From positions 64,001 to 128,000 of the IMG/VR virus record IMGVR_UViG_3300008267_000033: 64,000 bases of DNA, one strand, 5' to 3'. Each line of letters begins with the position of its first letter. Positions within the stretch are counted from its first letter, which is position 1. Both the position numbers and the translations under genes were made by a program. This document shows, piece after piece, positions 33,949 through 41,383 of this stretch. Below the pieces are notes generated by a model. That model was not told the origin of the DNA. It worked only from the letters and a program-made list of their open reading frames with translations, and made no database searches. This DNA is from a virus.

Positions 33949-36178
33949 TTACAGTGCTCACTGCATCCTGTTCTATCATGAACTCCACAGCATCCGCCTT
34001 CATCACTGCTGTGATCATGCAGTTTTCCAATCGATCAAACAACATCTGCTTTGACAACGGCACACGGATCAGTTCATCAATCTTGCGTGATAAAGGCCGT
34101 GCGCCCATTTTTGAATCGTATCCTTTGTCAGCCAAGTGATCAATCACAGGCTCAGTCAACACTAAGCGGATATTTTTGTGTGTCATGCTGGCCTTGAGTT
34201 CGTCCACAAACTTCACAACAATCTTCTTGATAGCAAGTGTGTCTAACTTGGTGAACTTGCAGATCCGGTCAATACGATTGCGCAGTTCTGGACGGAAGAA
34301 GTCTTTCATTGCACGATCTTCTTCGCCTGACTTCTCCAGGCTACCAAAACCAATGTTGTTGGCATCGTTGGCCTGTGCGCCTAGATTAGACGTCATGATG
34401 ATGATGCAGTTCTTAACATCTACTCGTTTGCCATTTGCTGAAGTAATGTGCCCTTCATCCAACATCTGCAACAGGATGTTGGTCACATCCGAGTGTGCTT
34501 TTTCAATTTCATCGAACAATATTACAGCATAAGGGTTCTTGCTGATATCAGAGATCAGTTTGCCACCGCCTATGTTGCCATCTTCAAAGCCCACGTAGCC
34601 GGGAGGTGCACCGATTAGGCTTGACACTGTGTGCTTTTCTTGATACTCACTCATGTCGTAACGCAACAGTTTCATTTCCAAGTGTTCGCTTAGGAGTTTG
34701 GCCAGTTCAGTTTTGCCTGTGCCTGTTGGACCAAGGAACAAGAAACTGCTGATGGGACGTTTTGCATTACCAATGCCAGCAAAATTAATGTACACACGTT
34801 CCAGCACAGCCTCCACAGCTGAATCTTGTCCGTACAATTTCTGTTTGATGTTGCTTTCTAAGTCCACAATCTTTGCACTTCGTTCATTCTGCAGTCGGTC
34901 CACTGGCACACCAGCCACGCGGCTTACCTGTGCTTGGATCATTTCTTTGGTAACTGTAACAGTGCCTTCGTCTTTCACACGCTCACGTGCGCATGATGCG
35001 TCCAGCAAGTCAATGGCTTTGTCAGGATTTTTACGATCGTGAATGTAACGATTGGCCAGTTCTACCGAAGCCATGATAGCATCAGTGTCAATCATGACAT
35101 CATGAAACTTTTCCAATCTAGGACTTAATCCAATCAAGATCTTTTCTGTGGTGTCCGTATCAGGCTCGTCGATACTGAGTCTGTAGAATCTGCGCATGAG
35201 TGCGCGATCTTTTTCAAATGATTCGTAGTATTCTTCCCATGTGGTTGATGCTATCACTTTCAAATGGCCTTTGGTGATTGCGGGTTTTAACATGTTGGCA
35301 AAGTCTAGGCTGCTGTTTGAGCCAGAGCCTGCACCTTTCATGGTGTGTGCTTCGTCAATGAACAGGATACATTTTTTCTTTGTCTCCAAGGCAGCAATTA
35401 CAGCCTTGAATTTTTCTTCAAACTCACCACGATACTTGGATCCTGCCAACAGCGATCCAATCTCAAGACCCCATACTTCGTGATCTTGAATGAACCGGGG
35501 CACACGTCCGGCAATGATCTCCTGCGCTAAGCCGTCCACAATACAGGTCTTGCCCACACCAGGATCGCCTACCATGAGCACGTTGGCTTTGAAGCGTCGA
35601 GCCATCACAGTGATCATTTCGTGCAGTTCAGTCTGACGTCCAATCAAGGGTTCCAACTGATCATTCTTGGCCTGTTCAGTCAAGTTGGTACAGTACTCGT
35701 TCAAGATGTCATTGGCTTGATTCATGTTCATCTTGGATGCTTCACCAGCTGTGTAATTCTTGGCAAAGAACTCAGAGAATTCAGTCTTCTTCACACCATA
35801 TTTCAACAAGAAGTAGTGTGCATGACTGTTGGTTTCAGCCATGATGCTCAAGTACAAATCCAATGTGGTCAAGGTTCTACGTCCTGTGAACATGACCTGC
35901 ACATTAGCACGGTTGAACAAGCGTTCCAGGGTTTGTGTTTTTCTTGGTTGCAAATTTACATCGTCTTTGACGATGCCTTTCATGCCGTTCAAATAAACAT
36001 TTATTTCTTGATCCATTTGTTTGACCTCTACACCAAACCGATCTAGAATTTTATGAAATGGTGCATGCCTAATCAAACTCAACAGCACATGTTCTGTTGT
36101 GACATATTCGTGCAATTTCTCACGAGCAATTTTTACTGCTTGTTCTACAATGTGTTCAATTTCGGGATTGTTTTGCAT
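33923..36178 (-). CDS. clpA: ClpA-type AAA+ unfoldase
   Basis: 751 residues, the size of bacterial ClpA (758). It has a ClpN domain (residues 1-140), first AAA+ module with Walker A GDPGVGKT (204-211) and Walker B FIDEAH (around 275), and second module with GPTGTGKT (483-490), FDEIEKAH and the sensor-2 GARPLSRKI. An I-G-F tripeptide at 609-611 lies in the loop where ClpA docks onto ClpP (IGL/IGF), so this protein could associate with host ClpP and redirect proteolysis. No ClpP gene is present in the window. A strong sigma70 promoter precedes it, suggesting early expression. Confidence 0.93.
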   Translation of the reverse strand: MQNNPEIEHIVEQAVKIAREKLHEYVTTEHVLLSLIRHAPFHKILDRFGVEVKQMDQEINVYLNGMKGIVKDDVNLQPRKTQTLERLFNRANVQVMFTGRRTLTTLDLYLSIMAETNSHAHYFLLKYGVKKTEFSEFFAKNYTAGEASKMNMNQANDILNEYCTNLTEQAKNDQLEPLIGRQTELHEMITVMARRFKANVLMVGDPGVGKTCIVDGLAQEIIAGRVPRFIQDHEVWGLEIGSLLAGSKYRGEFEEKFKAVIAALETKKKCILFIDEAHTMKGAGSGSNSSLDFANMLKPAITKGHLKVIASTTWEEYYESFEKDRALMRRFYRLSIDEPDTDTTEKILIGLSPRLEKFHDVMIDTDAIMASVELANRYIHDRKNPDKAIDLLDASCARERVKDEGTVTVTKEMIQAQVSRVAGVPVDRLQNERSAKIVDLESNIKQKLYGQDSAVEAVLERVYINFAGIGNAKRPISSFLFLGPTGTGKTELAKLLSEHLEMKLLRYDMSEYQEKHTVSSLIGAPPGYVGFEDGNIGGGKLISDISKNPYAVILFDEIEKAHSDVTNILLQMLDEGHITSANGKRVDVKNCIIIMTSNLGAQANDANNIGFGSLEKSGEEDRAMKDFFRPELRNRIDRICKFTKLDTLAIKKIVVKFVDELKASMTHKNIRLVLTEPVIDHLADKGYDSKMGARPLSRKIDELIRVPLSKQMLFDRLENCMITAVMKADAVEFMIEQDAVSTVNAEGIIVV

Positions 36179-36204
36179 GATGTCCTTGAGTAGTCCTATG
36201 AGTT

Positions 36205-36233
36205 ATTATATGCTATTTTGCTATTGGGTGCAA
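36205..36233 (-). promoter_or_regulatory. Sigma70-type promoter for clpA
   Basis: TTGCAC (36233-36228), 17 bases, TATAAT (36210-36205) on the minus strand; AAGGA occurs before the ATG at 36178. This is the same -35/-10/spacing combination as the clamp promoter. Confidence 0.75.
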
Positions 36234-36250
36234 CCTGTGCTGTGCCAAAA

Positions 36251-36258
36251 TATTTATT
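36251..36258 (-). promoter_or_regulatory. Possible late promoter box AATAAATA
   Basis: Minus-strand AATAAATA overlapping the dnaJ TAA stop, about 70 bases before the clpA ATG. It would give clpA a second, late start. Confidence 0.35.
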
Positions 36259-37039
36259 CATGGTGCTTTTGAATAACATCAATGATTTCGGGTGCAATGT
36301 TGTCTGGAATTGATGCCTGCAACTTTATAAGAATGTCTCCGGTGTTGCCATGGCGATCCCGTAGTCCTTGTGCTTTTAATCTTAACACAGTTCCAGGTTG
36401 TGTTCTAGCAGGTACTCGAGTGCTCAATGTTTTTCCAGTTAAGGTGTTTATGGTAAGATCACCGCCCAGGATCAAATTCCAAATGTCAATTCGGACTTCC
36501 TGTGCAAGATTCAGTTTATCACGCTGCCAAGTTTGATTCGGACTTACTCTAAATTGTGCCACCAGGTCAGCACCGCCCGGACCAATGCCTTCGTACTGCA
36601 CATTGTCACCGTCATTGATGCCCAAAGGTATGTCAATTTCCACTGCACTCACACCGCTTTGTGTGCCCAGGCTCACTGTGCGTTTGCCACCAGTGGCCAC
36701 ATCCAGCAATGAGATCCACAATGTCATTCTCACATGACTGCGACGAGGATGTTGATGTTGTTGTGCAAACTGCTGCCCGAACATTTGCCCAAAGATGTCA
36801 TTGATGTTTACGCCACCCGGATGTCCTTGGAATCCCGAAAACTGTGGTCTGGGATTGTCATACTCGGCACGTTTTTGTTCGTCACCCAGTGTGGCATAGG
36901 CTTCCTGTATGGCCTGAAACTTTTGAGTGTCGCCACCCTTGTCCGGATGGTGCTGACTGGCCAACTTACGAAAGGCTCGTTTGATATCGTCAGCAGTGGC
37001 AGTTTTTGGCACGCCTAGTGCGGCGTAGTAGTCGGTCAT
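36254..37039 (-). CDS. dnaJ: DnaJ/CbpA-type co-chaperone
   Basis: 261 residues. The J-domain (1-65) has the HPD tripeptide in [10 protein letters not shown] Gly/Phe/Gln-rich linker with [14 protein letters not shown] follows, then two C-terminal beta-barrel substrate domains ([40 protein letters not shown]). There is no zinc-finger region, so it is of the type B/CbpA class. It should recruit host DnaK. Together with ClpA and the GroES-like protein it forms a phage proteostasis set. It is driven by a consensus promoter with an operator-like dyad. Confidence 0.93.
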   Translation of the reverse strand: MTDYYAALGVPKTATADDIKRAFRKLASQHHPDKGGDTQKFQAIQEAYATLGDEQKRAEYDNPRPQFSGFQGHPGGVNINDIFGQMFGQQFAQQHQHPRRSHVRMTLWISLLDVATGGKRTVSLGTQSGVSAVEIDIPLGINDGDNVQYEGIGPGGADLVAQFRVSPNQTWQRDKLNLAQEVRIDIWNLILGGDLTINTLTGKTLSTRVPARTQPGTVLRLKAQGLRDRHGNTGDILIKLQASIPDNIAPEIIDVIQKHHE

Positions 37040-37046
37040 AAGAAAA

Positions 37047-37072
37047 GTCCTGTACAGTTAATTATACAGGAC
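37047..37072. promoter_or_regulatory. Operator-like inverted repeat overlapping the dnaJ promoter
   Basis: Perfect inverted repeat GTCCTGTA - 10 bases - TACAGGAC. The -10 box lies within the loop and one arm. On the minus strand the repeat is followed by TTTTCTT, so a terminator or 5' hairpin is the alternative reading. Confidence 0.5.
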
Positions 37073-37089
37073 CCTGGCTTGGTTGTCAA
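37061..37089 (-). promoter_or_regulatory. Consensus sigma70 promoter for dnaJ
   Basis: Perfect TTGACA (37089-37084), exactly 17 bases, perfect TATAAT (37066-37061). The dnaJ ATG is at 37039. This is the strongest host-type promoter in the window. Confidence 0.8.
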
Positions 37090-37305
37090 TTATTTCTTTT
37101 CAGGTACTGGGGTGCCTTCTAGTTTCTTGTGTACTTTGATTTTTTTGCAATCTTGTGCAGGTTTGTTGGTCTTTTTGTCTACGACTACTTTGCCAGCTTT
37201 GTCTTTTCGGTCTTTGCAAACTTCTTTGATTTCGGCAGCGGCAAACACAGGAGTGGCAGCGACCGAGCCTATGGCTAGTGCGACGGATAATATGATTGTT
37301 TTCAT
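37090..37305 (-). CDS. Small secreted or periplasmic basic protein
   Basis: 71 residues. MKTIILSVALAIGSVAATPVFAAAE is a clear Sec signal peptide (short basic start, hydrophobic core, AxA site). The mature part is about 47 residues, very Lys-rich with two cysteines (EVCKDRKDKAG, QDCKKIKVHKK) that could form one disulfide. Function unknown; its place beside the holin suggests an envelope or lysis-timing role. Confidence 0.65.
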   Translation of the reverse strand: MKTIILSVALAIGSVAATPVFAAAEIKEVCKDRKDKAGKVVVDKKTNKPAQDCKKIKVHKKLEGTPVPEKK

Positions 37306-37317
37306 TGTGATTCCTTT

Positions 37318-37764
37318 TTAGAGTTCTGGGTAGTCGGGCTCAGGTGGTGCTTTTTTTCCGCCGAAGCCTGTGGTAACTGCTGCTGGAGCAGGTGCGAAAC
37401 TGGGTTCAATTTTTGTGCCGGCTGGTGCAGAGACAAAGCTCATGCTGGGCGCAGGTGTTGGCAACGGCGTGCCTGGTGCTGTGGGATTCACAGCGGCTCC
37501 GGCCAGTTTTTCTTGTGTGCGACCAAATGCAGCAATGCCTAGCACTGCGCCCATGGCAATGTGGAATAGTCCTGCGCCTTGCAAGGTGAGTGGCTGCCAC
37601 TGTGTGATTGAGGTGTTTTGAAACATCTGCAACATGGCCCACAGCACTGGGAATATGGCCATGTCCAGTGTACAGATACCCATGTACATCCATCCCATAG
37701 CTGGGCGCCATTTTTTCTGCATCCAATCTTCGTCTTTCTTTTCTGGTTTTTGTTCTTGTGACAT
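37318..37764 (-). CDS. Putative holin
   Basis: 148 residues. It starts with a charged cytoplasmic segment (KPEKKDEDWMQKKWRPAMGWMY) and has two to three hydrophobic helices (GICTLDMAIFPVLWAML, GAGLFHIAMGAVLGIAAFG). The KWRP-x3-W start resembles 3TM holins of phage and gene-transfer-agent type. A long Pro/Ala-rich tail (residues 90-148) is disordered. It should form membrane lesions letting the endolysin at 39744-40358 reach peptidoglycan. A late promoter and AAAGGAG precede it. Confidence 0.7.
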   Translation of the reverse strand: MSQEQKPEKKDEDWMQKKWRPAMGWMYMGICTLDMAIFPVLWAMLQMFQNTSITQWQPLTLQGAGLFHIAMGAVLGIAAFGRTQEKLAGAAVNPTAPGTPLPTPAPSMSFVSAPAGTKIEPSFAPAPAAVTTGFGGKKAPPEPDYPEL

Positions 37765-37782
37765 GTGGGGCTCCTTTAGGAA

Positions 37783-37790
37783 TATTTATA
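37783..37790 (-). promoter_or_regulatory. T4-type late promoter TATAAATA for the holin
   Basis: Perfect TATAAATA on the minus strand, 18 bases before the holin ATG (37764), with AAAGGAG between. Confidence 0.7.
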
Positions 37791-37835
37791 ACTTTTGGGT
37801 TAGATAACTGCTGTGTAATATTTGTGCAATATTGT

Positions 37836-37843
37836 TTTAAATA
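37836..37843 (+). promoter_or_regulatory. Late-type promoter box TTTAAATA, 5 nt before ATG
   Basis: Plus-strand TTTAAATA, then ATAAT, then the ATG at 37849. It is divergent from the holin late promoter. Confidence 0.4.
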
Positions 37844-37848
37844 ATAAT

Positions 37849-37992
37849 ATGGCTAAGTCTCAATCTGACCAACTGTACGAATATCTTTCCATGGTAAAAC
37901 GTCCTTGGCTGTTTCTTGTGTCAGTGTTTAGCATGTTCCTAGTTATCTCTGCCATAGTGTTGAGTGCTGTGTGGTTTTATGTTCGCCACTAA
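37849..37992 (+). CDS. 47-residue single-pass membrane protein
   Basis: Begins MAKSQSDQLYEYLSMVKRPW, a polar N-terminal segment, followed by one hydrophobic helix (LFLVSVFSMFLVISAIVLSA) and a short tail WFYVRH. It is divergent from the holin and convergent with the next membrane protein, ending on a stop shared with it. Its size and topology fit an antiholin or pinholin-type regulator, but this is inference. No Shine-Dalgarno is visible. Confidence 0.55.
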   Translation: MAKSQSDQLYEYLSMVKRPWLFLVSVFSMFLVISAIVLSAVWFYVRH

Positions 37993-38324
37993 TGTTTTCT
38001 AGGGTGTTTGACAAACCATTGCTCTAGTTGTTCTAAATCCAAATCACCGTCAAAGTGTTTTTTGAACCCCCGATAGAATCGTATTTTTTCTGGGTCGCCT
38101 GCAAAGCGAGCCATGACTTGCTCTTCTTCCATGTGTGCTTGACGAAACTCTAGCAATAGTTCTTGATATGAATAATACGCAAACAACACAAAGCAAGTCA
38201 CAAACAATACTATGGCAAAGAACGCATTCAAGTATGCATGAAACACAATCAGCACCGCAGGTACGGCAAACACAGCCAGTATGGTGCCCAAGATCAACAA
38301 CAAGGTTTTAACGACTGGACTCAT
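37989..38324 (-). CDS. Membrane protein with two predicted helices
   Basis: 111 residues if started at MSPVVK (38324); an upstream ATG at 38393 would add 23 residues lying inside the preceding gene. Two long hydrophobic segments (TLLLILGTILAVFAVPAVLIV and NAFFAIVLFVTCFVLFAYYSY) are followed by a charged cytoplasmic tail (ELLLEFRQAHMEEEQ). Function unknown; it is part of the membrane/lysis block. Confidence 0.6.
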   Translation of the reverse strand: MSPVVKTLLLILGTILAVFAVPAVLIVFHAYLNAFFAIVLFVTCFVLFAYYSYQELLLEFRQAHMEEEQVMARFAGDPEKIRFYRGFKKHFDGDLDLEQLEQWFVKHPRKH

Positions 38325-39132
38325 TTTGCTCAGACTCACGACGACGCTGTTCCAAGAACTCTTGGTATTCTTGCAATCGTCGTTGACGTTCAAACCACTC
38401 TTGTTTTTGCACTGCTTCTAGTGTGTCTCTGTATCTGGTGTCAGTCACACCGCCCCAACGGCGTTGTGCATCATACGCAATGTACATGAACATGCCCATC
38501 ACCGCAAACATCACCACCACAGCGCCAATGCCCAGGGCAATTTCAAACTGATATTTCTGCATGCGTTGGCGTTTGCGGTGGGCTTTTTCAAGTTCATATG
38601 ACATGAGCACTTTTTGTTCTTTGCCCAGGTCCTTGGTCATGCTTTCCACTTCGGTGAACAGCGCACCCAGTTCAGGTGGGCTTTGGTAGATCATGAGTTC
38701 GCGCAGTTCCTTGCCCATGGCCTCCAGTTGCTTTTTCATCAGCACACGTTTCAGCGCACGTTTTGCTAGACTGTCACCACCTGAATACACTTCAGTTTTT
38801 GATCGTTTTTCTTCGTCTTCCAGCACTGCTAGACATTTGAAATAGTTGTCGTAGTAGGCGCCCAGGGCATCGCCAATCTCTGTGTAGATATTGGTGTTTT
38901 CCTCACTGCGTTTGTTTAGGTCTCGTACCCGGGTTTTTTCTTCGTTGAGTTGTTTGACCGCAGCATCAGGCACTGGCCGGCCATCGTACTTTTTGTGAAA
39001 CTGATCGTCAAGATCTCGAAGTACGCCTTTAACATCGCCCGCGGCACTTTTGATGTCCTTGTACAGTTGACATCCTTTTTTCACGGCTGCAACAGCCGTG
39101 TTGGCCAAGGCAAATAGTGTTAGTGGATCCAT
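38308..39132 (-). CDS. Coiled-coil, single-pass membrane phage protein
   Basis: 274 residues. N-terminal helix LFALANTAVAAVKKGCQLYKD, long charged coiled coils (60-190), one strong membrane helix near residue 205 (IALGIGAVVVMFAVMGMFMYIA), and a very basic C-terminal helix (ERQRRLQEYQEFLEQRRRESEQ). The arrangement is seen in T4-like freshwater phages without assigned function. It has no enzymatic motif. It could organise the infection-time membrane or act in lysis timing. Confidence 0.6.
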   Translation of the reverse strand: MDPLTLFALANTAVAAVKKGCQLYKDIKSAAGDVKGVLRDLDDQFHKKYDGRPVPDAAVKQLNEEKTRVRDLNKRSEENTNIYTEIGDALGAYYDNYFKCLAVLEDEEKRSKTEVYSGGDSLAKRALKRVLMKKQLEAMGKELRELMIYQSPPELGALFTEVESMTKDLGKEQKVLMSYELEKAHRKRQRMQKYQFEIALGIGAVVVMFAVMGMFMYIAYDAQRRWGGVTDTRYRDTLEAVQKQEWFERQRRLQEYQEFLEQRRRESEQNESSR

Positions 39133-39167
39133 TGTTATTGCTCATGCCACTACGCTGGTGGCTTGAG

Positions 39168-39175
39168 TATTTAAC
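39168..39175 (-). promoter_or_regulatory. Late-type promoter box GTTAAATA
   Basis: Minus-strand GTTAAATA, 35 bases upstream of the ATG at 39132, in the 70-base gap between two membrane-protein genes. Confidence 0.4.
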
Positions 39176-39202
39176 AGATCCTTGTGCGAGATCTAGTGGG
39201 TG

Positions 39203-39742
39203 TTACACAAACGGTATCCACAGCCAAATACCTTGGCTCAACAGCACTGTGCCAATCACAGCCACCACTTCGCTGATGCGATACATGGTGTTGTTCACAC
39301 TCAAAATGCTGGCACTCAACAGCACAATAGCCAGTTGAAATGCCAGGGACGCAAAGGTCAACCATGGTGTGTGGCGTGTGGCTTCATCACGTGCGGCTTC
39401 GTGGGCCTGTGCCTTTTGCAATAGTTCACGCTTGCCTTCCGCCTTCACAGGGTCTGATTCGTAACGTGCAATCTTGGCCTCCAGTAGTGCTCTGCGCTGG
39501 GGATCACGTGTTTCTTCCAGTTGTCCTTCAGCAATGCTTTGTTTGATGCTTTTGCTTTGATAGAACGCATAGGTGTCTGTGGCTTTGAGCATGTTCTTTA
39601 GCACAGCACCTGAGTAGTTGTTTGAAAAGTATGTGGTCACGGCCATGAACAGGGCCATGATCACAATCACAAGTCCGGCTTTGTCTTTGATTGCTGCTTC
39701 ACGTTCTGAACGTGATAAGGGTTTTGTTTCTGCTTCTGCCAT
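39203..39742 (-). CDS. DUF4337-like membrane protein
   Basis: 179 residues starting MAEAETKPLS at 39742 (GGGAG upstream); a longer frame to 39814 lies in the endolysin gene and is rejected. A helix near residue 25-42 (AGLVIVIMALFMAVTTYF), the YAFYQSKSIKQ segment typical of DUF4337, a charged coil, and two C-terminal membrane helices. Function unknown. Confidence 0.65.
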   Translation of the reverse strand: MAEAETKPLSRSEREAAIKDKAGLVIVIMALFMAVTTYFSNNYSGAVLKNMLKATDTYAFYQSKSIKQSIAEGQLEETRDPQRRALLEAKIARYESDPVKAEGKRELLQKAQAHEAARDEATRHTPWLTFASLAFQLAIVLLSASILSVNNTMYRISEVVAVIGTVLLSQGIWLWIPFV

Positions 39743-39743
39743 G

Positions 39744-40358
39744 TCATGCTCCCATAATGTGTAAGGCGTGTTCGTAATGCTTGATACGATCTTCAAGACC
39801 AATGTAACCACCATTGATCTTTTTAGTCATCTTCTTGATGTCGCCGGCATCTGCTTCCACATTCAAGTTGTTGCTTTCCCAGAACCAGCAGGCTGATTGT
39901 GCGGCACCTTCAAATGTACCTAGGTATTCTGCGGCTTCTTCAGCGGAGATTTCCAAGCTGGCAGCAAAGTTTTCATAGTTGCTCTTGCCGGTGAGTTGAA
40001 TCAGTCCACGACCGCAGTAGCGATATCCGTCACCTGAGTGTTCGTCACCATTGCCCATGCGACTTGCATACACTCGGTTGGCAATCATTGCAGGCTTCTT
40101 GGCATAGGCCTGTGCTAGTTCTGCTGTGGGGAAATATTTGCCAAAAATCTTTTGTAGGCTTTCTGCCTTGTAATTAAGATTTTCTTTGATAAATCTAAAA
40201 TTTCCTGACTCATGTGCGCACTGTGCAATAAAAGCAGCAATGCGACGAGGTGTGTTGATCTCATAATCTGGCAGTAACTGGTCCAAGGCTTCCAACCAGT
40301 GTTCAGCATGGGGTATACCATGTACCATTTGTTTTAGTTGTCCGAGTGTTAGTTCCAT
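39744..40358 (-). CDS. Endolysin, GH19 chitinase-like glycosidase
   Basis: 204 residues with the GH19 catalytic core: AAFIAQCAHESGNF supplies the general acid Glu50 and FIKENLNY the second acidic residue Glu59. GDGYRYCGRGLIQLTGKSNY is the conserved substrate-groove motif. It should cleave the peptidoglycan glycan strand at the end of infection. There is no signal peptide, so release depends on the holin at 37318-37764. AAGGAG precedes the ATG. Confidence 0.92.
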   Translation of the reverse strand: MELTLGQLKQMVHGIPHAEHWLEALDQLLPDYEINTPRRIAAFIAQCAHESGNFRFIKENLNYKAESLQKIFGKYFPTAELAQAYAKKPAMIANRVYASRMGNGDEHSGDGYRYCGRGLIQLTGKSNYENFAASLEISAEEAAEYLGTFEGAAQSACWFWESNNLNVEADAGDIKKMTKKINGGYIGLEDRIKHYEHALHIMGA

Positions 40359-40367
40359 CTTGGCTCC

Positions 40368-40655
40368 TTATTTTATGTTGTTGAATATTTGTTGTTGTTT
40401 TTGATACCATTCAATCCAGGCATCTGTTTTGACAGCACACTCATAGTAGGTGCCGTAGTTCACAGTCACAGTCCTTGATATGTCACTTAGACGGGCATCA
40501 TCAGGAATTTTTTGCAGTTGTGGACAGGCCGTCATGGCCACGTTGCCCGGTGCTTCGGGGAACCGTGCTGTTACAGGTACTACTGTACTGCATCCAGTGG
40601 CAAGGAATGCCAGTATCACAAACACCACTAGAAAGAACAATTTAATCGAATGCAT
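40368..40655 (-). CDS. Outer-membrane spanin-like lipoprotein (Rz1-type)
   Basis: 95 residues from the ATG at 40655, which overlaps the preceding stop as TGATG. Signal peptide with lipobox LATGC (Cys22), then a Pro-containing segment and NYGTYYECAVKTDAWIEWYQ. As an o-spanin it would sit in the outer membrane and pair with the i-spanin at 41380-41838. It is longer than lambda Rz1 but similar in plan. Confidence 0.7.
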   Translation of the reverse strand: MHSIKLFFLVVFVILAFLATGCSTVVPVTARFPEAPGNVAMTACPQLQKIPDDARLSDISRTVTVNYGTYYECAVKTDAWIEWYQKQQQIFNNIK

Positions 40656-41383
40656 CAGCAGTTCCAACGACGTCGTGCTTTGCATATGGCTTTGTCAGGA
40701 GTCTTGGCACAACTGATGCTGTGCATTTTCATTTGTCCACGACTGCGGCTGCAATAACTCTTTCTACGCTTGGATGCCTTGCCACCTTTTTTGAGTTTGC
40801 CAGGTTTGGTGGTTACAGCAGTTTTTAGTTTTGAGCCAGGATTTTCTCTGCGGTAAGCATTCACAGCCTTTTGACTCATGCCATCTGTCTTGTCACGTTT
40901 GTTGGCTTTTTGCCAGTCTTCCATCACACCTTGCTGACTGTACATATCCATCAGTTGTCGAATATAGAAATTATAAAAACCACGACGGCCGTTGTATTCT
41001 CTGTCTCCAAGCACAGTCTTTAGTGCGGCTACAGCATCATTTACTTCCGAACCACGCATTATTTTTAGTGCATCCGTCACAAGTGAATCAACTTGTTGTG
41101 TGTCTTCCGCCATGTCTTGTGATTCCATGATGGGCTCTGAAGTCACAGCAAAAGCATACAGTTCATCTTCGGTGAGTGTTTCCAAATCTTCCCAGATCAC
41201 TTCAGCATCCACACCGTTGTGTTGGGCCAGACGTTCAATGATGGATTCGATAAGATCAAACTCTTCCTCAAGTTCTACACTTTCGTTCTTGGGCTTCTTG
41301 CCAGCTTTTTTCATTGCAATGGCCGTTGCAGCCTGTTGTGGATGTGCCGACTTGGCTTCTGCTAAGATTTCATTAATTTTCAT
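40655..41383 (-). CDS. Putative capsid-packaged protein with two QGVAE-like motifs
   Basis: 242 residues. MKINEILAEAKSAH is almost identical in pattern to the T4 internal-protein targeting peptide, with an I-L-A-E/A site. Motifs SQDMAE (88-93) and QQGVME (150-155) separate an acidic first half (ELEEEFDLIESIIERL, EDLETLTEDELYAF), a middle helix bundle, and a very basic tail (KKGGKASKRRKSYCSRSRG ... CKARRRWNC) that recurs in phages. An acidic pro-part and basic DNA-contacting tail fit a core protein cut on maturation. It lies, oddly, between the two spanin genes. Confidence 0.65.
   Translation of the reverse strand: MKINEILAEAKSAHPQQAATAIAMKKAGKKPKNESVELEEEFDLIESIIERLAQHNGVDAEVIWEDLETLTEDELYAFAVTSEPIMESQDMAEDTQQVDSLVTDALKIMRGSEVNDAVAALKTVLGDREYNGRRGFYNFYIRQLMDMYSQQGVMEDWQKANKRDKTDGMSQKAVNAYRRENPGSKLKTAVTTKPGKLKKGGKASKRRKSYCSRSRGQMKMHSISCAKTPDKAICKARRRWNC
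40919..40936 (-). repeat. QGVAE repeat copy, QQGVME
   Basis: Codons CAG CAA GGT GTG ATG GAA at residues 150-155 of the 242-residue protein; Met replaces Ala before the last Glu. It precedes the basic C-terminal module. Confidence 0.7.
41105..41122 (-). repeat. QGVAE repeat copy, SQDMAE
   Basis: Codons TCA CAA GAC ATG GCG GAA at residues 88-93 of the 242-residue protein; followed by an Asp as in several other copies. Confidence 0.7.

Noticed and set aside
37318-37764. Antisense open frames across the holin (about 37370-37621 and 37392-37589, plus strand)
   Set aside because: Composition mirrors the Pro/Ala-rich tail of the holin; no ribosome site or conserved features.
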